This document shows positions 52,507-63,525 of a stretch of DNA of 64,000 nt, in pieces. Source of the stretch: Bacteroidetes bacterium UKL13-3 (lineage in GTDB: Bacteria > Bacteroidota > Bacteroidia > UKL13-3); assembly GCA_001602415.1 (NCBI GenBank), contig CP012155.1, forward strand, positions 1,612,001-1,676,000. Direction: 5' to 3'. The position numbers and the translations under genes are program-made. The first letter of the stretch is position 1. Each line of letters opens with the position of its first letter. The notes beneath the pieces are model-generated. The model worked only from the letters and a program-made list of their open reading frames with translations, was not told the DNA's origin and searched no databases.

Positions 52507-52587
52507 GCAAATATAGATATTATTTTCTTTGTCAATACATAAAGTAATTGCACCTTCGTATGTGTTCTACAAAACAAACGACACTAA

Positions 52588-54867
<2,280 letters not shown>

Positions 54868-54886
54868 CATAAACACGTTTTTACCT

Positions 54887-54930
54887 AAAACCGAATTCAA
54901 TGCACACACACACATTGGGTTCGGTTTTTT
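54887..54930 (+). terminator. Rho-independent terminator of katG
   Basis: Stem AAACCGAA and CAATG pairing CATTG and TTCGGTTT, with a CA-repeat loop, followed by a T run. Confidence 0.85.
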
Positions 54931-55045
54931 TATTGCGTTAACCGATTCTGAACTGTTCAAAGTAATGACGATGGTTTGTCATCTTTTTTGTTGATTTCAA
55001 TATCTTTGATGAGGGTTACTTATCTTGCACACTATTTAATAAATC

Positions 55046-56158
55046 ATGCAGCTCAAAGGTCAAATAAAATTTATCGATAAACACAAAACTGGTTTTTATT
55101 CAGACTTGAAAAAGAGGGTAGAAACTTATTTTGAGGAACACAATCTCTCGAAGTATGCGAACGGACAAATGATTTGGAAAACCATCATTTTACTATCTGC
55201 TTACCTTGGTTCTTTTATTTTGATACTCACTTTGCCGGTTAGTTATGGCTGGATTTTGGTATTGTGGAGTTTTATGGGCGTTGCCCTTGCTGGCATAGGA
55301 ATGAGTGTAATGCATGATGCCAATCATGGAGCATATTCCGCCAACAAACGCGTAAACTATTGGGTAGGTCATTCCCTAAATTTAATTGGTGGTTCGGTGT
55401 TTAACTGGAAACTACAGCATAATATTTTACATCATACCTATACCAATATTACCTATATGGATGATGATATTTCGGATCGTTTGGTATTGAAGTTTTCTCC
55501 TGATACACCGCAAAAAAAGTTTCATCAATTTCAATGGATGTATGCATTTTTCTTCTACGGACTGCTCACGTTGTACTGGGCAGTTGCAAAAGATTTTATT
55601 CAGTTTGCACAATTTGCAAATAATGGGGTAAATCCTCATTCACGCAGGGAAAATGTGGCCATTTTATTAAAGATTGTTGCCATAAAAGTGTTTTATTTCA
55701 TGATGATGTTGGTAATGCCTGTAGTGGTGTTTAATATACCTTTTATGCAATTGATAACCGGTTTTTTGGTGATGCATTTTTTTGCAGGATTAATTCTTAC
55801 AACCGTTTTTCAACTAGCACATACGTTGGAACATACGGCTCATCCAATACCCAATGAGCATGGCGTGATTGAAAATGATTGGGCCATTCATCAGCTCAAT
55901 ACAACGGTTAATTTCGCCCCCAACAATCGTTTGCTTTCATGGTATGTGGGAGGATTAAATTACCAAGTTGAACACCATCTGTTTCAAAAAATCTCTCATG
56001 TACACTATCCTGCAATTTCGGCAATAGTCAAACAAACCGCTAAAGAGTATGGTATTCCATATTTGGAAAACAGAACAGTAGGAAAGGCTTTAAAATCACA
56101 CATAGCTTATTTAAAGCAATTGGGCAAGTTGCCTGATTTGAATGAGGCTATTGGATAG
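55046..56158 (+). CDS. Membrane fatty-acid desaturase (front-end/acyl-lipid type)
   Basis: A 370-residue integral membrane di-iron enzyme. The three histidine boxes are MHDANHGAYS (HxxxH), LQHNILHHTYTN (HxxxHH) and YQVEHHLFQ (QxxHH). The Gln in the third box is typical of front-end and delta-6-like desaturases. Hydrophobic stretches around residues 45-90 and 200-250 give four membrane helices. It introduces a double bond into acyl chains of lipids or acyl-CoA, using electrons from ferredoxin or cytochrome b5-like partners not seen nearby. It is monocistronic. Confidence 0.9.
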   Translation: MQLKGQIKFIDKHKTGFYSDLKKRVETYFEEHNLSKYANGQMIWKTIILLSAYLGSFILILTLPVSYGWILVLWSFMGVALAGIGMSVMHDANHGAYSANKRVNYWVGHSLNLIGGSVFNWKLQHNILHHTYTNITYMDDDISDRLVLKFSPDTPQKKFHQFQWMYAFFFYGLLTLYWAVAKDFIQFAQFANNGVNPHSRRENVAILLKIVAIKVFYFMMMLVMPVVVFNIPFMQLITGFLVMHFFAGLILTTVFQLAHTLEHTAHPIPNEHGVIENDWAIHQLNTTVNFAPNNRLLSWYVGGLNYQVEHHLFQKISHVHYPAISAIVKQTAKEYGIPYLENRTVGKALKSHIAYLKQLGKLPDLNEAIG

Positions 56159-56263
56159 TGTTTTAAGATAAAAAGCTATTTGTTTTGTTTCAACATTTTA
56201 ATATCTTGTGATTATAAAAATCATTTGAATTTCGTATCTATGTACCTTCAAAAGTGCTCTTTA

Positions 56264-56821
56264 ATGAAACAGTATTATTTTTTAATCGCAGCATACTTTC
56301 TTCTTTCCCCCCAACTTTTCGCTCAAAATGAAGCAGAACGAAAAAGTTGTATCAAGCTTAATATGTTAAGCCCCGTAATGAGTACCCTGAATATAGCAAT
56401 TGAAACTCAAACGGCTGACGATTACACAGTGCAACTAGGATTTGCGTATATGAATCATCCAACATACGCAAACACGGATGGGTTAACAAAAGCGTTTTTC
56501 CTTACACCTGAGTTGCGTTACCAACTTGGTGAAACTAAAAATGGATATGCTTTTATTGGTGTTTTTGGAAGGTATAACAATATGGAATATACCGAATCGG
56601 AACGTAAGTTTTTGGTTACCCGAAAAGCAACTAGTAACTATCAAAGCATAGGAGGAGGCATCGTCATCGGTCAAAAGTTAATGTATAAAAACCGTGTTGC
56701 CATTGAGCTTTTTGCAGGTCCAGTATACTTTGGTATCATCAACAGTAAAAATGATTTTTTCAATAAGTCAGATTATGATATCATTATCGATCAGGATATA
56801 CCATTTGCATTGCTTTTTTAA
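56264..56821 (+). CDS. Small outer membrane beta-barrel protein, paralogue 1, possibly truncated
   Basis: A 185-residue exported protein with a signal peptide (YYFLIAAYFLLSPQLFAQ). CIKLNMLSPVMSTLNIAIE matches the opening strands of the next two genes (IKVNLFSPLIGTVNV and LKINLLSPFYGTVNL), so the three are tandem paralogues of a DUF3575-like barrel family. This copy ends early (DIPFALLF) without the Gly-rich last strand seen in the others (LRFGGTLGFLF, IRAGFSVGFLF). It may therefore have lost about 16 residues near its end, or be a divergent form. The start at 56264 gives the signal peptide. One base separates it from the next gene. Confidence 0.7.
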   Translation: MKQYYFLIAAYFLLSPQLFAQNEAERKSCIKLNMLSPVMSTLNIAIETQTADDYTVQLGFAYMNHPTYANTDGLTKAFFLTPELRYQLGETKNGYAFIGVFGRYNNMEYTESERKFLVTRKATSNYQSIGGGIVIGQKLMYKNRVAIELFAGPVYFGIINSKNDFFNKSDYDIIIDQDIPFALLF

Positions 56822-56822
56822 G

Positions 56823-57389
56823 ATGAGAAGTCTCGCTTTTGTAATAATGATGTTCTTGGTTGGCATATCCTCTGCTCAACAGAGAAAGGCTCTGCGTGCC
56901 GAAACCGAACCGGATTATCCGCATATCATAAAAGTAAACTTATTTAGTCCACTAATAGGCACCGTTAACGTGCATTACGAAAAAGCGTTATCCGAAAACA
57001 GCTCTTTTCAGTTGGAAGGCTTTTATTTTACCGGTCAGTTTATGGGGCAGCAATTAGATATAAGAGGTATTGGTTTAACTGCAAATTATAGATACTACTT
57101 GTCAAAATCCTTTCCATCAGGTTGGTTTGCGCAGCCATTTATTCGGTACCAAAAATATTGGCCACTTATTGCGTTCACTGCTCGAACAAATGATGATATT
57201 CAAGTGGGAACATTGGGGATGGTTTTTGGGTATCAGGTATTAGCTGCCAAACGATTGAGTTTAGATATATTTGCCGGACCAATGTACAGTAAGTTATTTG
57301 CAAATGATAGACGCGTTTCCAATGATTTTATTCCGGTGTTTAATGGCCCCTGGCTCCGCTTTGGCGGTACATTGGGTTTTTTGTTTTAA
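56823..57389 (+). CDS. Small outer membrane beta-barrel protein, paralogue 2
   Basis: A 188-residue exported protein. It has a short signal peptide (LAFVIMMFLVGISSAQQ), then amphipathic strands (IIKVNLFSPLIGTVNVHYEK, FGYQVLAAKRLSLDIFAGPMYS) and a terminal strand ending LGFLF, as in outer membrane barrels. The start at 56823 is preferred because it follows the upstream stop by one base and provides the signal peptide. A longer frame reads through the previous gene. Function unknown. Confidence 0.72.
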   Translation: MRSLAFVIMMFLVGISSAQQRKALRAETEPDYPHIIKVNLFSPLIGTVNVHYEKALSENSSFQLEGFYFTGQFMGQQLDIRGIGLTANYRYYLSKSFPSGWFAQPFIRYQKYWPLIAFTARTNDDIQVGTLGMVFGYQVLAAKRLSLDIFAGPMYSKLFANDRRVSNDFIPVFNGPWLRFGGTLGFLF

Positions 57390-57413
57390 CTTCACCTTTT
57401 CACATCTAAAACT

Positions 57414-58166
57414 ATGTATAAGTACTTACTATTTGGAGTTATCATACTGAGTTTGGCAACAAACCTTATGGCTCAGCAACAAGAGACCAAATCCTTGCAA
57501 CAGCTCAACACAAATGATAGAGTAGATGCACTTAAAATTAATTTACTCAGTCCTTTTTATGGAACAGTAAATCTTGCATGGCAGCATAAATTGAGCAATG
57601 ATGCAAGTTTTCAGTTAACCGCTACTTACATGGATTTTGATTCTTATGGTAGTACAAATGATGGGGCATTTTCCAGTCAAAACACCTATGGATTAACTAA
57701 TATTGTTAAATCATATGTTACTGTTGAAAGTCAACTCACCAAAGGTGTTACTATTACCCCCGAATATCGATTTATACTTAACGGAAGAGGTTTTTCAGGA
57801 ATCTATATTGCTCCTTTTGCCAGGTATATGTACTATGAGTATAATCGCGATGTTACGGTTCTAATTGATACCGGTACATATAGTTCTTTTCCCAATACCA
57901 GATCAAATATTAAGTCATTTTCATTTAAGGAAAAAGAACTATACACTTATCACTCGCTAGGATTTGGAGTTATTGCAGGAAAACAATTCGTATTTAAAAA
58001 CAGGGTGTTGTTTGATGTTTTTGGAGGACCGGTATATTCTATGCTAATGGAATCAAATAAATCAATAAACTCAACCAGAGATATAGTAATAGGAGCAGGT
58101 ATTCCGAATACGTATATCCGCGGTTATGGTATCAGAGCCGGATTTAGTGTAGGTTTCTTGTTTTAA
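57414..58166 (+). CDS. Small outer membrane beta-barrel protein, paralogue 3
   Basis: A 250-residue exported protein of the same tandem family. It has a signal peptide (YLLFGVIILSLATNLMAQQ), the family opening LKINLLSPFYGTVNLAWQHK, the FDVFGGPVYSML segment, and a final strand ending SVGFLF. It is longer than the other two by an insertion in the middle (about 75-110). It is the last gene of the three, with its stop one base from the end of a convergent thioredoxin-fold gene. Function unknown; its relatives are often annotated DUF3575. Confidence 0.72.
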   Translation: MYKYLLFGVIILSLATNLMAQQQETKSLQQLNTNDRVDALKINLLSPFYGTVNLAWQHKLSNDASFQLTATYMDFDSYGSTNDGAFSSQNTYGLTNIVKSYVTVESQLTKGVTITPEYRFILNGRGFSGIYIAPFARYMYYEYNRDVTVLIDTGTYSSFPNTRSNIKSFSFKEKELYTYHSLGFGVIAGKQFVFKNRVLFDVFGGPVYSMLMESNKSINSTRDIVIGAGIPNTYIRGYGIRAGFSVGFLF

Positions 58167-58781
58167 CTACTTTTTCCACTTAATAGTGCAGCCAATAGCC
58201 TTTGTATTGGTTTTAGCAATAGGCTTTTTTGCTAGGAGTGCGTTAAGCACATTTTCTACATATTTTTCGGTAACATCTTTAGGTTCTTCACTGTTATCGT
58301 CAATGGCTCCAATGTATTCAACTTTATTTTTACCCTTTATTTTGCTTAAAATAAAAACATGCGGTGTACGTGTGGCCCCATAAATTTTTGCAATAGCTTG
58401 GCTTTCGTCATACAAATAGGCAAAGGGATATTTCTTATCTTTTGCACGAATTACCATGTTTTCATACGAATCCTCGGGTGAGCGGTTTTTATCATTTGGA
58501 TTAATAGCCACCACAGGGTAACCTTTTGCCGCATATTTTTGATGAAGATCAATGATACGCTGCTCATAAGCTTGCGAAAAAGGGCAATGATTGCAAGTAA
58601 ATACCACAATAAATCCTTTTGCCTTTTTGTAATTGGCTAGGCTTACCATTTTACCATCTATATTTTTGAGTGTAAAATCGGTAACCACATCCCCAACTTT
58701 GTAACCTTCGTTTTCGGCTGTCTTAAATGCAGAAGCCATCATCAAAATGGCCGCTAGTAATGATAAAAATAGTTTATTCAT
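58167..58781 (-). CDS. Exported thioredoxin-fold (redoxin/AhpC-TSA-like) protein
   Basis: A 204-residue protein with a signal peptide (FLSLLAAILMMASAF). DFTLKNIDGKMVSLANYKKAKGFIVVFTCNHCPFSQAYEQR is the redoxin pattern, with Cys-Asn-His-Cys at the position of the active site. TRTPHVFIL supplies the cis-Pro loop. It is probably a periplasmic thiol oxidoreductase or peroxiredoxin-like protein. It follows the TlpA-like gene with 2 nt between them, so the two act in one transcript and probably in one disulfide pathway. Confidence 0.85.
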   Translation of the reverse strand: MNKLFLSLLAAILMMASAFKTAENEGYKVGDVVTDFTLKNIDGKMVSLANYKKAKGFIVVFTCNHCPFSQAYEQRIIDLHQKYAAKGYPVVAINPNDKNRSPEDSYENMVIRAKDKKYPFAYLYDESQAIAKIYGATRTPHVFILSKIKGKNKVEYIGAIDDNSEEPKDVTEKYVENVLNALLAKKPIAKTNTKAIGCTIKWKK

Positions 58782-58783
58782 GT

Positions 58784-59275
58784 TTAGTTAATTAAGGGTT
58801 TGATAACTTGTTCTAATCTTTCGTATGTTGTTTCTCCTTCGCTAAAATAGCGAAAATTGCTGCTGCCATTAATAATTAAAGTAGCAGGAATGGCCCCTGT
58901 AAATTTTTCGTCAACCTTGTCAATCCAGTTGTTGGGGTTGGGTTCATTCATAAACACAACGATAGTTTCCATTTTTTTGTTTTGAACAAAAGGAATAACC
59001 CTTGTTTCCAGCTGTTTTTTAAAATCGCAGCTTACCATTATAACTTTAACTTTTTGGTTTTTGTAGGTGGCATATAATTTTTCAAAATGAGGAATTTCTT
59101 CTACACACGGTTTGCACCATGTTGCCCAAAAGTTGATTACGTAAGTTGTATCACTCTTATTTTGGCTCATTTGTGTAATCCAATCACGGTTAACCAACTC
59201 AATCTTTTGTGCCCATAAATATTGACTAAGTCCGATGAGTAAGGTTATTATTACTGCTTTTTTTTTCATTTTCAT
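58784..59275 (-). CDS. TlpA-like thioredoxin-family protein
   Basis: A 163-residue exported protein with a signal peptide (AVIITLLIGLSQYLWAQ) and one thioredoxin domain. YVINFWATWCKPCVEEIPHF carries the WCKPC active site of TlpA/ResA proteins, and GAIPATLII holds the cis-Pro. Such proteins keep periplasmic Cys reduced, for example for cytochrome c maturation. The next gene on the strand is another thioredoxin-fold protein, consistent with a small redox operon. The start at 59275 is supported by the signal peptide. An alternative Met lies two codons inside. Confidence 0.87.
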   Translation of the reverse strand: MKMKKKAVIITLLIGLSQYLWAQKIELVNRDWITQMSQNKSDTTYVINFWATWCKPCVEEIPHFEKLYATYKNQKVKVIMVSCDFKKQLETRVIPFVQNKKMETIVVFMNEPNPNNWIDKVDEKFTGAIPATLIINGSSNFRYFSEGETTYERLEQVIKPLIN

Positions 59276-59361
59276 TCGTGTTTGTTAACATCCTTTGAGT
59301 TCAAATTTTAACATTCAAACTTACATATCAATAGCTATCTTAAATGAACTCTCAATTCCCT

Positions 59362-59377
59362 CCCGATAGCTATCGGA
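59362..59377. repeat. 16-bp palindrome, copy 3 (one mismatch)
   Basis: CCCGATAGCTATCGGA with flanks TCAATTCCCT and ACTCAAATC, the same element as at 18795 and 19245, in the orientation of the 19245 copy. It lies between the tlpA-like gene and upp. Confidence 0.8.
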
Positions 59378-59397
59378 ACTCAAATCGTTATTTAACG

Positions 59398-60048
59398 TTA
59401 GATTTTTTCACCAAAACTCAAATCGCCTGCATCTCCCAATCCCGGTATGATATAACCATCTTCATTAAGAGTATCGTCCATATCGGCCAGCCACAAGGTT
59501 GCGTGTGGTAATTTCTCTTTTAAATAATTCACGCCTTCAGCACTTCCAATTAAACTTACAATATGCAAATGTTTGGGGGTTCCTCGCTGTAAAATAGCCT
59601 TATACGTAAGTTCGATAGATTGCCCGGTGGCCAACATCGGATCAATTAACAACAGGGTTTTTCCTTCAATATTGGGACAAGCAAGGTACTCAACAACAAT
59701 ATCAAAATCATGAGTGTTGTGATGATGTTTGCGATAGGCAGAAATAAATGCGCAATCGGCATGGTCAAAAAACTCAAGCAATCCTTGATGCATGGAAAGT
59801 CCAGCCCTTAAAATAGTCGCCAAAACGGGTTGCTCGGCCAATTGTTTAGATTGGTGTGTGCCAAGTGGAGTGGTAATTTCAACTGTTTTCCATTCCAGTT
59901 GTTTACTTATTTCGTAGGCCATTATTTGCCCAATACGCTCAATGTTTTTGCGAAAACGTGCACGGTCGCTTTGAATGTGAATATCTCTTAACTCAGCTAC
60001 AAACTGCATGAGTATAGAATTGTTAGTATTCAATAGATGAATCTGCAT
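59398..60048 (-). CDS. upp: Uracil phosphoribosyltransferase
   Basis: A 216-residue pyrimidine-salvage enzyme that makes UMP from uracil and PRPP. The PRPP-binding loop is LLIDPMLATGQSIEL, and GLGDAGDLSFG at the C-terminus is the uracil-binding signature. ILRAGLSMHQGLLEFF is the second conserved block. The length is typical. On the minus strand the -7-like box TAATTTCG (60060-60053) ends 4 nt before the ATG, so the mRNA may be leaderless. It is divergent from the beta-CASP gene. Confidence 0.95.
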   Translation of the reverse strand: MQIHLLNTNNSILMQFVAELRDIHIQSDRARFRKNIERIGQIMAYEISKQLEWKTVEITTPLGTHQSKQLAEQPVLATILRAGLSMHQGLLEFFDHADCAFISAYRKHHHNTHDFDIVVEYLACPNIEGKTLLLIDPMLATGQSIELTYKAILQRGTPKHLHIVSLIGSAEGVNYLKEKLPHATLWLADMDDTLNEDGYIIPGLGDAGDLSFGEKI

Positions 60049-60125
60049 GAGGCGAAATTATGAATATTGTGTTTAATAACTGACTTTTGCGAGAATAAAT
60101 AACGATTAACGAGAAACAACTACGG

Positions 60126-61532
60126 ATGAAATTAACATTTTGGGGAGCAGCGAAGCAGGTTACAGGAAGTATGCACATGCTTACCTTAAACAACGGATAT
60201 ACGATTTTGGTGGATTGTGGAATGAATTATGAACAGAAGCGCGAACTAAATGAAGCCGCTTTTGAGTTTCCCTTTCGTCCACAGGATATAGATTTGGTTA
60301 TATTAACACATGCTCATATTGATCACTCGGGAAATTTGCCTGCATTGGTTGACAGAGGTTTTCAAGGGAAGATTTTATGCACACCCGCAACTTCGGAGCT
60401 AACCAAATTTTTGTTGTTTGATAGTGCCAATATTCAGTTACAAGAGTATAAAAGCAAATTAAGCAGAGCCAAAATTCAAAAACGACACCTCATTCCCAAA
60501 CCTATTTATTTTGATAGGCAAGTGGAGTTGATGTTGGATCGAATGGTTACCCTGCATTTTAATCAACCTTTTTCGGTAAATGAAAACCTCAGTATTGAAC
60601 TAACGGAGGCAGGGCATTTACTCGGAGCAGCAAGTGTTGTTATAAATGTAACCGAGAATGGAGAAACCAAGCGTATTGGATTTACAGGGGATTTAGGACG
60701 ATACAATGCAGAGTTAATTAGAGTTCCTATGCCTTTTAACGATATTGATTATTTGGTAACAGAAACAACCTACGGTGGAAGGGTTCATACTGCAACCTTG
60801 CCGGCTGAAGAAGAGTTGATGAAGTTTATAGAGGATACCGTAGTGAAACATCGCGGTCGATTGATTATTCCCGCTTTTAGCGTAGGCAGAACCCAATCCA
60901 TTGTGCATGTACTAAACAGGTTATCAAAGCGTGGATTATTGCCAGATGTGAAGGTCTTTGTGGATAGTCCGCTTGCCATACGAACAACACATGTATATGA
61001 GCATCATCCTGAATTATTGAATGCTGAGGCTACCCAATTTTTAAAAGAACATAAAAGTTTATTTGATTTTGAAGGCTTGCATTGGATTGATGATTACAGC
61101 GAGCATGAGCAAATTATGGCCTATTCCGATTCCTGTATTATTGTTTCGGCAGCGGGTATGGTAGAGGGTGGACGTATACAAGAGCATGTAAAGAATAATA
61201 TTCAAAATCCGTTTAGTACCATTTTAATTGCAGGATATTGTGCCGAAGGAACACTCGGATACCGTTTGTTACAAGGACAACGCAGCATTAGTATTAAAGG
61301 AAAAGAGTATTCTATCTACGCTAAAATAGCATCAACCGATGTGTTTAGTTCCCATCCAGGAAAAGAGGAAATTTTGAATTACATTAAAGCCTGTGAGCCT
61401 CAAAAAATCAAGCAAATATTTTTGGTGCATGGCGATGAAAAAAATCTTGTTGCCATGAAAGGTTCATTAGAGGAAATGGGACTTAACAATATTGAAGTCC
61501 CGGATATGATGGATGAATACCGTTTGAGATGA
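60126..61532 (+). CDS. MBL-fold beta-CASP RNA-processing exonuclease-like protein
   Basis: A 468-residue protein. The metallo-beta-lactamase domain has LTHAHIDHSGNLPALV (HxHxDH) and TGDLGR. The inserted beta-CASP domain (about 200-380) has RLIIPAFSVGRTQSIVHVL, DSPLAIRTT and IIVSAAGMVEGGRI. The last domain has SSHPGKEEIL and VHGDEKN, the final His motif. This architecture matches archaeal and bacterial CPSF73-like RNases that trim or cut RNA. The family is well assigned, but the specific RNA target is not. It overlaps the following transporter gene by 4 nt. Confidence 0.9.
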   Translation: MKLTFWGAAKQVTGSMHMLTLNNGYTILVDCGMNYEQKRELNEAAFEFPFRPQDIDLVILTHAHIDHSGNLPALVDRGFQGKILCTPATSELTKFLLFDSANIQLQEYKSKLSRAKIQKRHLIPKPIYFDRQVELMLDRMVTLHFNQPFSVNENLSIELTEAGHLLGAASVVINVTENGETKRIGFTGDLGRYNAELIRVPMPFNDIDYLVTETTYGGRVHTATLPAEEELMKFIEDTVVKHRGRLIIPAFSVGRTQSIVHVLNRLSKRGLLPDVKVFVDSPLAIRTTHVYEHHPELLNAEATQFLKEHKSLFDFEGLHWIDDYSEHEQIMAYSDSCIIVSAAGMVEGGRIQEHVKNNIQNPFSTILIAGYCAEGTLGYRLLQGQRSISIKGKEYSIYAKIASTDVFSSHPGKEEILNYIKACEPQKIKQIFLVHGDEKNLVAMKGSLEEMGLNNIEVPDMMDEYRLR

Positions 61533-62482
61533 GTTCAACCTTTGGTTATGCAGCAGCTTTTATTACCCTCATTTGTTGGACAGTAGGAACATTTTCCTTC
61601 GCCAAAGCATCTCAGTTATATCCTCCTAAATCGATAAACCGTATTCGGTTATTGTATGCGGCAGTTTTACTTTCTGTTATTACTTTTTTTGCAGGCGATG
61701 TTTCGGTTGCAACACTCTTTTCAAAACCCTTACCTGAGCATTGGTTGTGGTTAGGAGTTTCGGGTGTATTAGGACTTAGTATTGGTGATCATTTTGCTTT
61801 TACCGCCTATAAATTAATGGGAAGCAGCCGTACCAGTTTGTTTAATACGTTTGCTCCTGGAGCTGCTTTGTTCGGTGGCTATTTTTTATTGGGTGAAGCA
61901 GTGAATATGATTGGCATTTTTGGTATTGTAGTCTCGGTATCAGGTATTGTATGGTTTCTACAATCTAACAGAAAACAAACCGAAACCACCGTAAAAAACG
62001 AACAGTTAACCAAAGGTATTATTTATGCTACACTCGGGGCGCTTTGCCAAGGACTTGGATTGGTGTTTGCTAAAAAAGGATTGATGTTAGATGCCGAATA
62101 TGGTAAGCTCATGCCATTACACGCAACATGGATACGCATGGTTTCGGCAACAGTTGTTATTTATGTTGTTGGTGTTTTTAAAACAAATTTACTTACGGAA
62201 TTTAAGGCAATAACATTTTCAAAAACAATTCTCAAGCCAGTGTTTATCGGAACATTATTTGGTCCTGTAATTGGCGTGAGCATGTCGTTGTATGCTGCAT
62301 CGTATATTGAGGTTTCTTTGGCACAAACGATATTTTCACTGCTTCCCATTTCGGTAATTATTACCGCAGTTGTATTGGAAAAAGATCGGATAGAACCTAA
62401 GTCTTTAGTTGCTGCATTAATAAGTGTAGTGGGTGTTTTTGTGTTGGTTTGGCGAGATGAATTGCTCAATCTTTTTCGTTGA
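61529..62482 (+). CDS. EamA/DMT-family transporter
   Basis: A 317-residue membrane protein with ten predicted helices in two EamA repeats. The first (SIGDHFAFTAYKLMGSSRTSL) and second (VIGVSMSLYAASYIEVSLAQTIFSLLP) carry the family pattern at equivalent places. The loop about residues 145-165 (QSNRKQTETTVKNEQ) joins the halves. The substrate is unknown. It overlaps the beta-CASP gene by 4 nt (ATGA), so the two are co-transcribed, although no functional link is evident. It is convergent with the CorA-like gene. Confidence 0.87.
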   Translation: MSSTFGYAAAFITLICWTVGTFSFAKASQLYPPKSINRIRLLYAAVLLSVITFFAGDVSVATLFSKPLPEHWLWLGVSGVLGLSIGDHFAFTAYKLMGSSRTSLFNTFAPGAALFGGYFLLGEAVNMIGIFGIVVSVSGIVWFLQSNRKQTETTVKNEQLTKGIIYATLGALCQGLGLVFAKKGLMLDAEYGKLMPLHATWIRMVSATVVIYVVGVFKTNLLTEFKAITFSKTILKPVFIGTLFGPVIGVSMSLYAASYIEVSLAQTIFSLLPISVIITAVVLEKDRIEPKSLVAALISVVGVFVLVWRDELLNLFR

Positions 62483-62492
62483 AGATATGTTA

Positions 62493-63428
62493 CTAAAACA
62501 AATTCTTCTTACGGAAATAAAACACACCAATAACTGATAAACCAACTGCAATGCTCATCACAATCCAAAAGGCATGAGGATGGTGTTCAAAAGGTAATTC
62601 CACGTTCATTCCATATAAACTAGCCACCAAAATTGGGAGCGACAAAATGATGGTAACCGATGTTAGAAAACGAATGGTAATATTGAGATTATTGGAAATA
62701 ATAGAGGAGTGCGCGCCCATCATATTCCCCAAAATATTGCTGTAAATATTGGCCATCTCAATTGCTTGTTTGGTTTCTGTTGTTACATCTTCCATCAAGT
62801 CTTCGTCCAATTCCGTTTTGAGTGCCGGCAGGGATAGTCGTTGTAACCTAAACATCATCAGCTCATTTGATTTAAGTGAAGTAGTGAAATAAACCAAACT
62901 CTTTTCGAAATTGAGTAATTGCAGCAATTCGCGGTTACGTGTGGATTTATGCAGTGTAAGCTGAATTTCGTCAGCCTTATTGTTGATATTTTTAAGATAC
63001 CTTAGGTATAAAATGGATGAGCGAAGAAAAATCTGCATCACCATGCGTTCTCTTTTTTCGGTATAAAAATTACGAATACGACTTTCTATAAAAGTTTGCA
63101 TAACTTCGGTTGATTTGCTGCAAACTGTAATGATTAAATCACGCTTTAAAATAATACCCACAGGAATGGTAATAAAGGGAAGTTCAACCTCCCAGCCCAA
63201 ATCAATTGGGACACGAAGTACAATTAACATGCAGTTTTTATGTTGCTCGGTACGTGCACTCTCATCAACATCTAGTGGGTCAATTAAAAAATCAGCAGGC
63301 ACCAACAACTTTTGCGATAAGTATTCAATTTCCTTCGAACTCGGGTTGGTTACGTTAATCCAGCAGTCTTTTTCTACTGCTTCCACTTCTACGAGTTTAT
63401 TTTTGATGGATTTGAAATACTGAATCAT
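62493..63428 (-). CDS. corA: CorA-family divalent cation transporter
   Basis: A 311-residue protein. The long N-terminal cytosolic alpha/beta funnel domain (1-240) ends in a helix leading to two C-terminal membrane segments (about 250-275 and 283-303). Between them is YGMNVELPF, the GMN selectivity motif that defines the CorA/MIT family. It mediates Mg2+ (or Co2+/Ni2+) transport as a homopentamer. The C-terminus after TM2 is short and basic (FRKKNLF), as usual. Monocistronic. Whether Mg2+ or another cation is preferred cannot be read. Confidence 0.9.
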   Translation of the reverse strand: MIQYFKSIKNKLVEVEAVEKDCWINVTNPSSKEIEYLSQKLLVPADFLIDPLDVDESARTEQHKNCMLIVLRVPIDLGWEVELPFITIPVGIILKRDLIITVCSKSTEVMQTFIESRIRNFYTEKRERMVMQIFLRSSILYLRYLKNINNKADEIQLTLHKSTRNRELLQLLNFEKSLVYFTTSLKSNELMMFRLQRLSLPALKTELDEDLMEDVTTETKQAIEMANIYSNILGNMMGAHSSIISNNLNITIRFLTSVTIILSLPILVASLYGMNVELPFEHHPHAFWIVMSIAVGLSVIGVFYFRKKNLF

Positions 63429-63525
63429 GTTAATTACTATCGATGTTGCAAATTCGTGTTTAGTAACCGTATTACAACATATATGGTGCAGGTTTAAAGT
63501 TGATTTAATAATTTAGTCATATTGA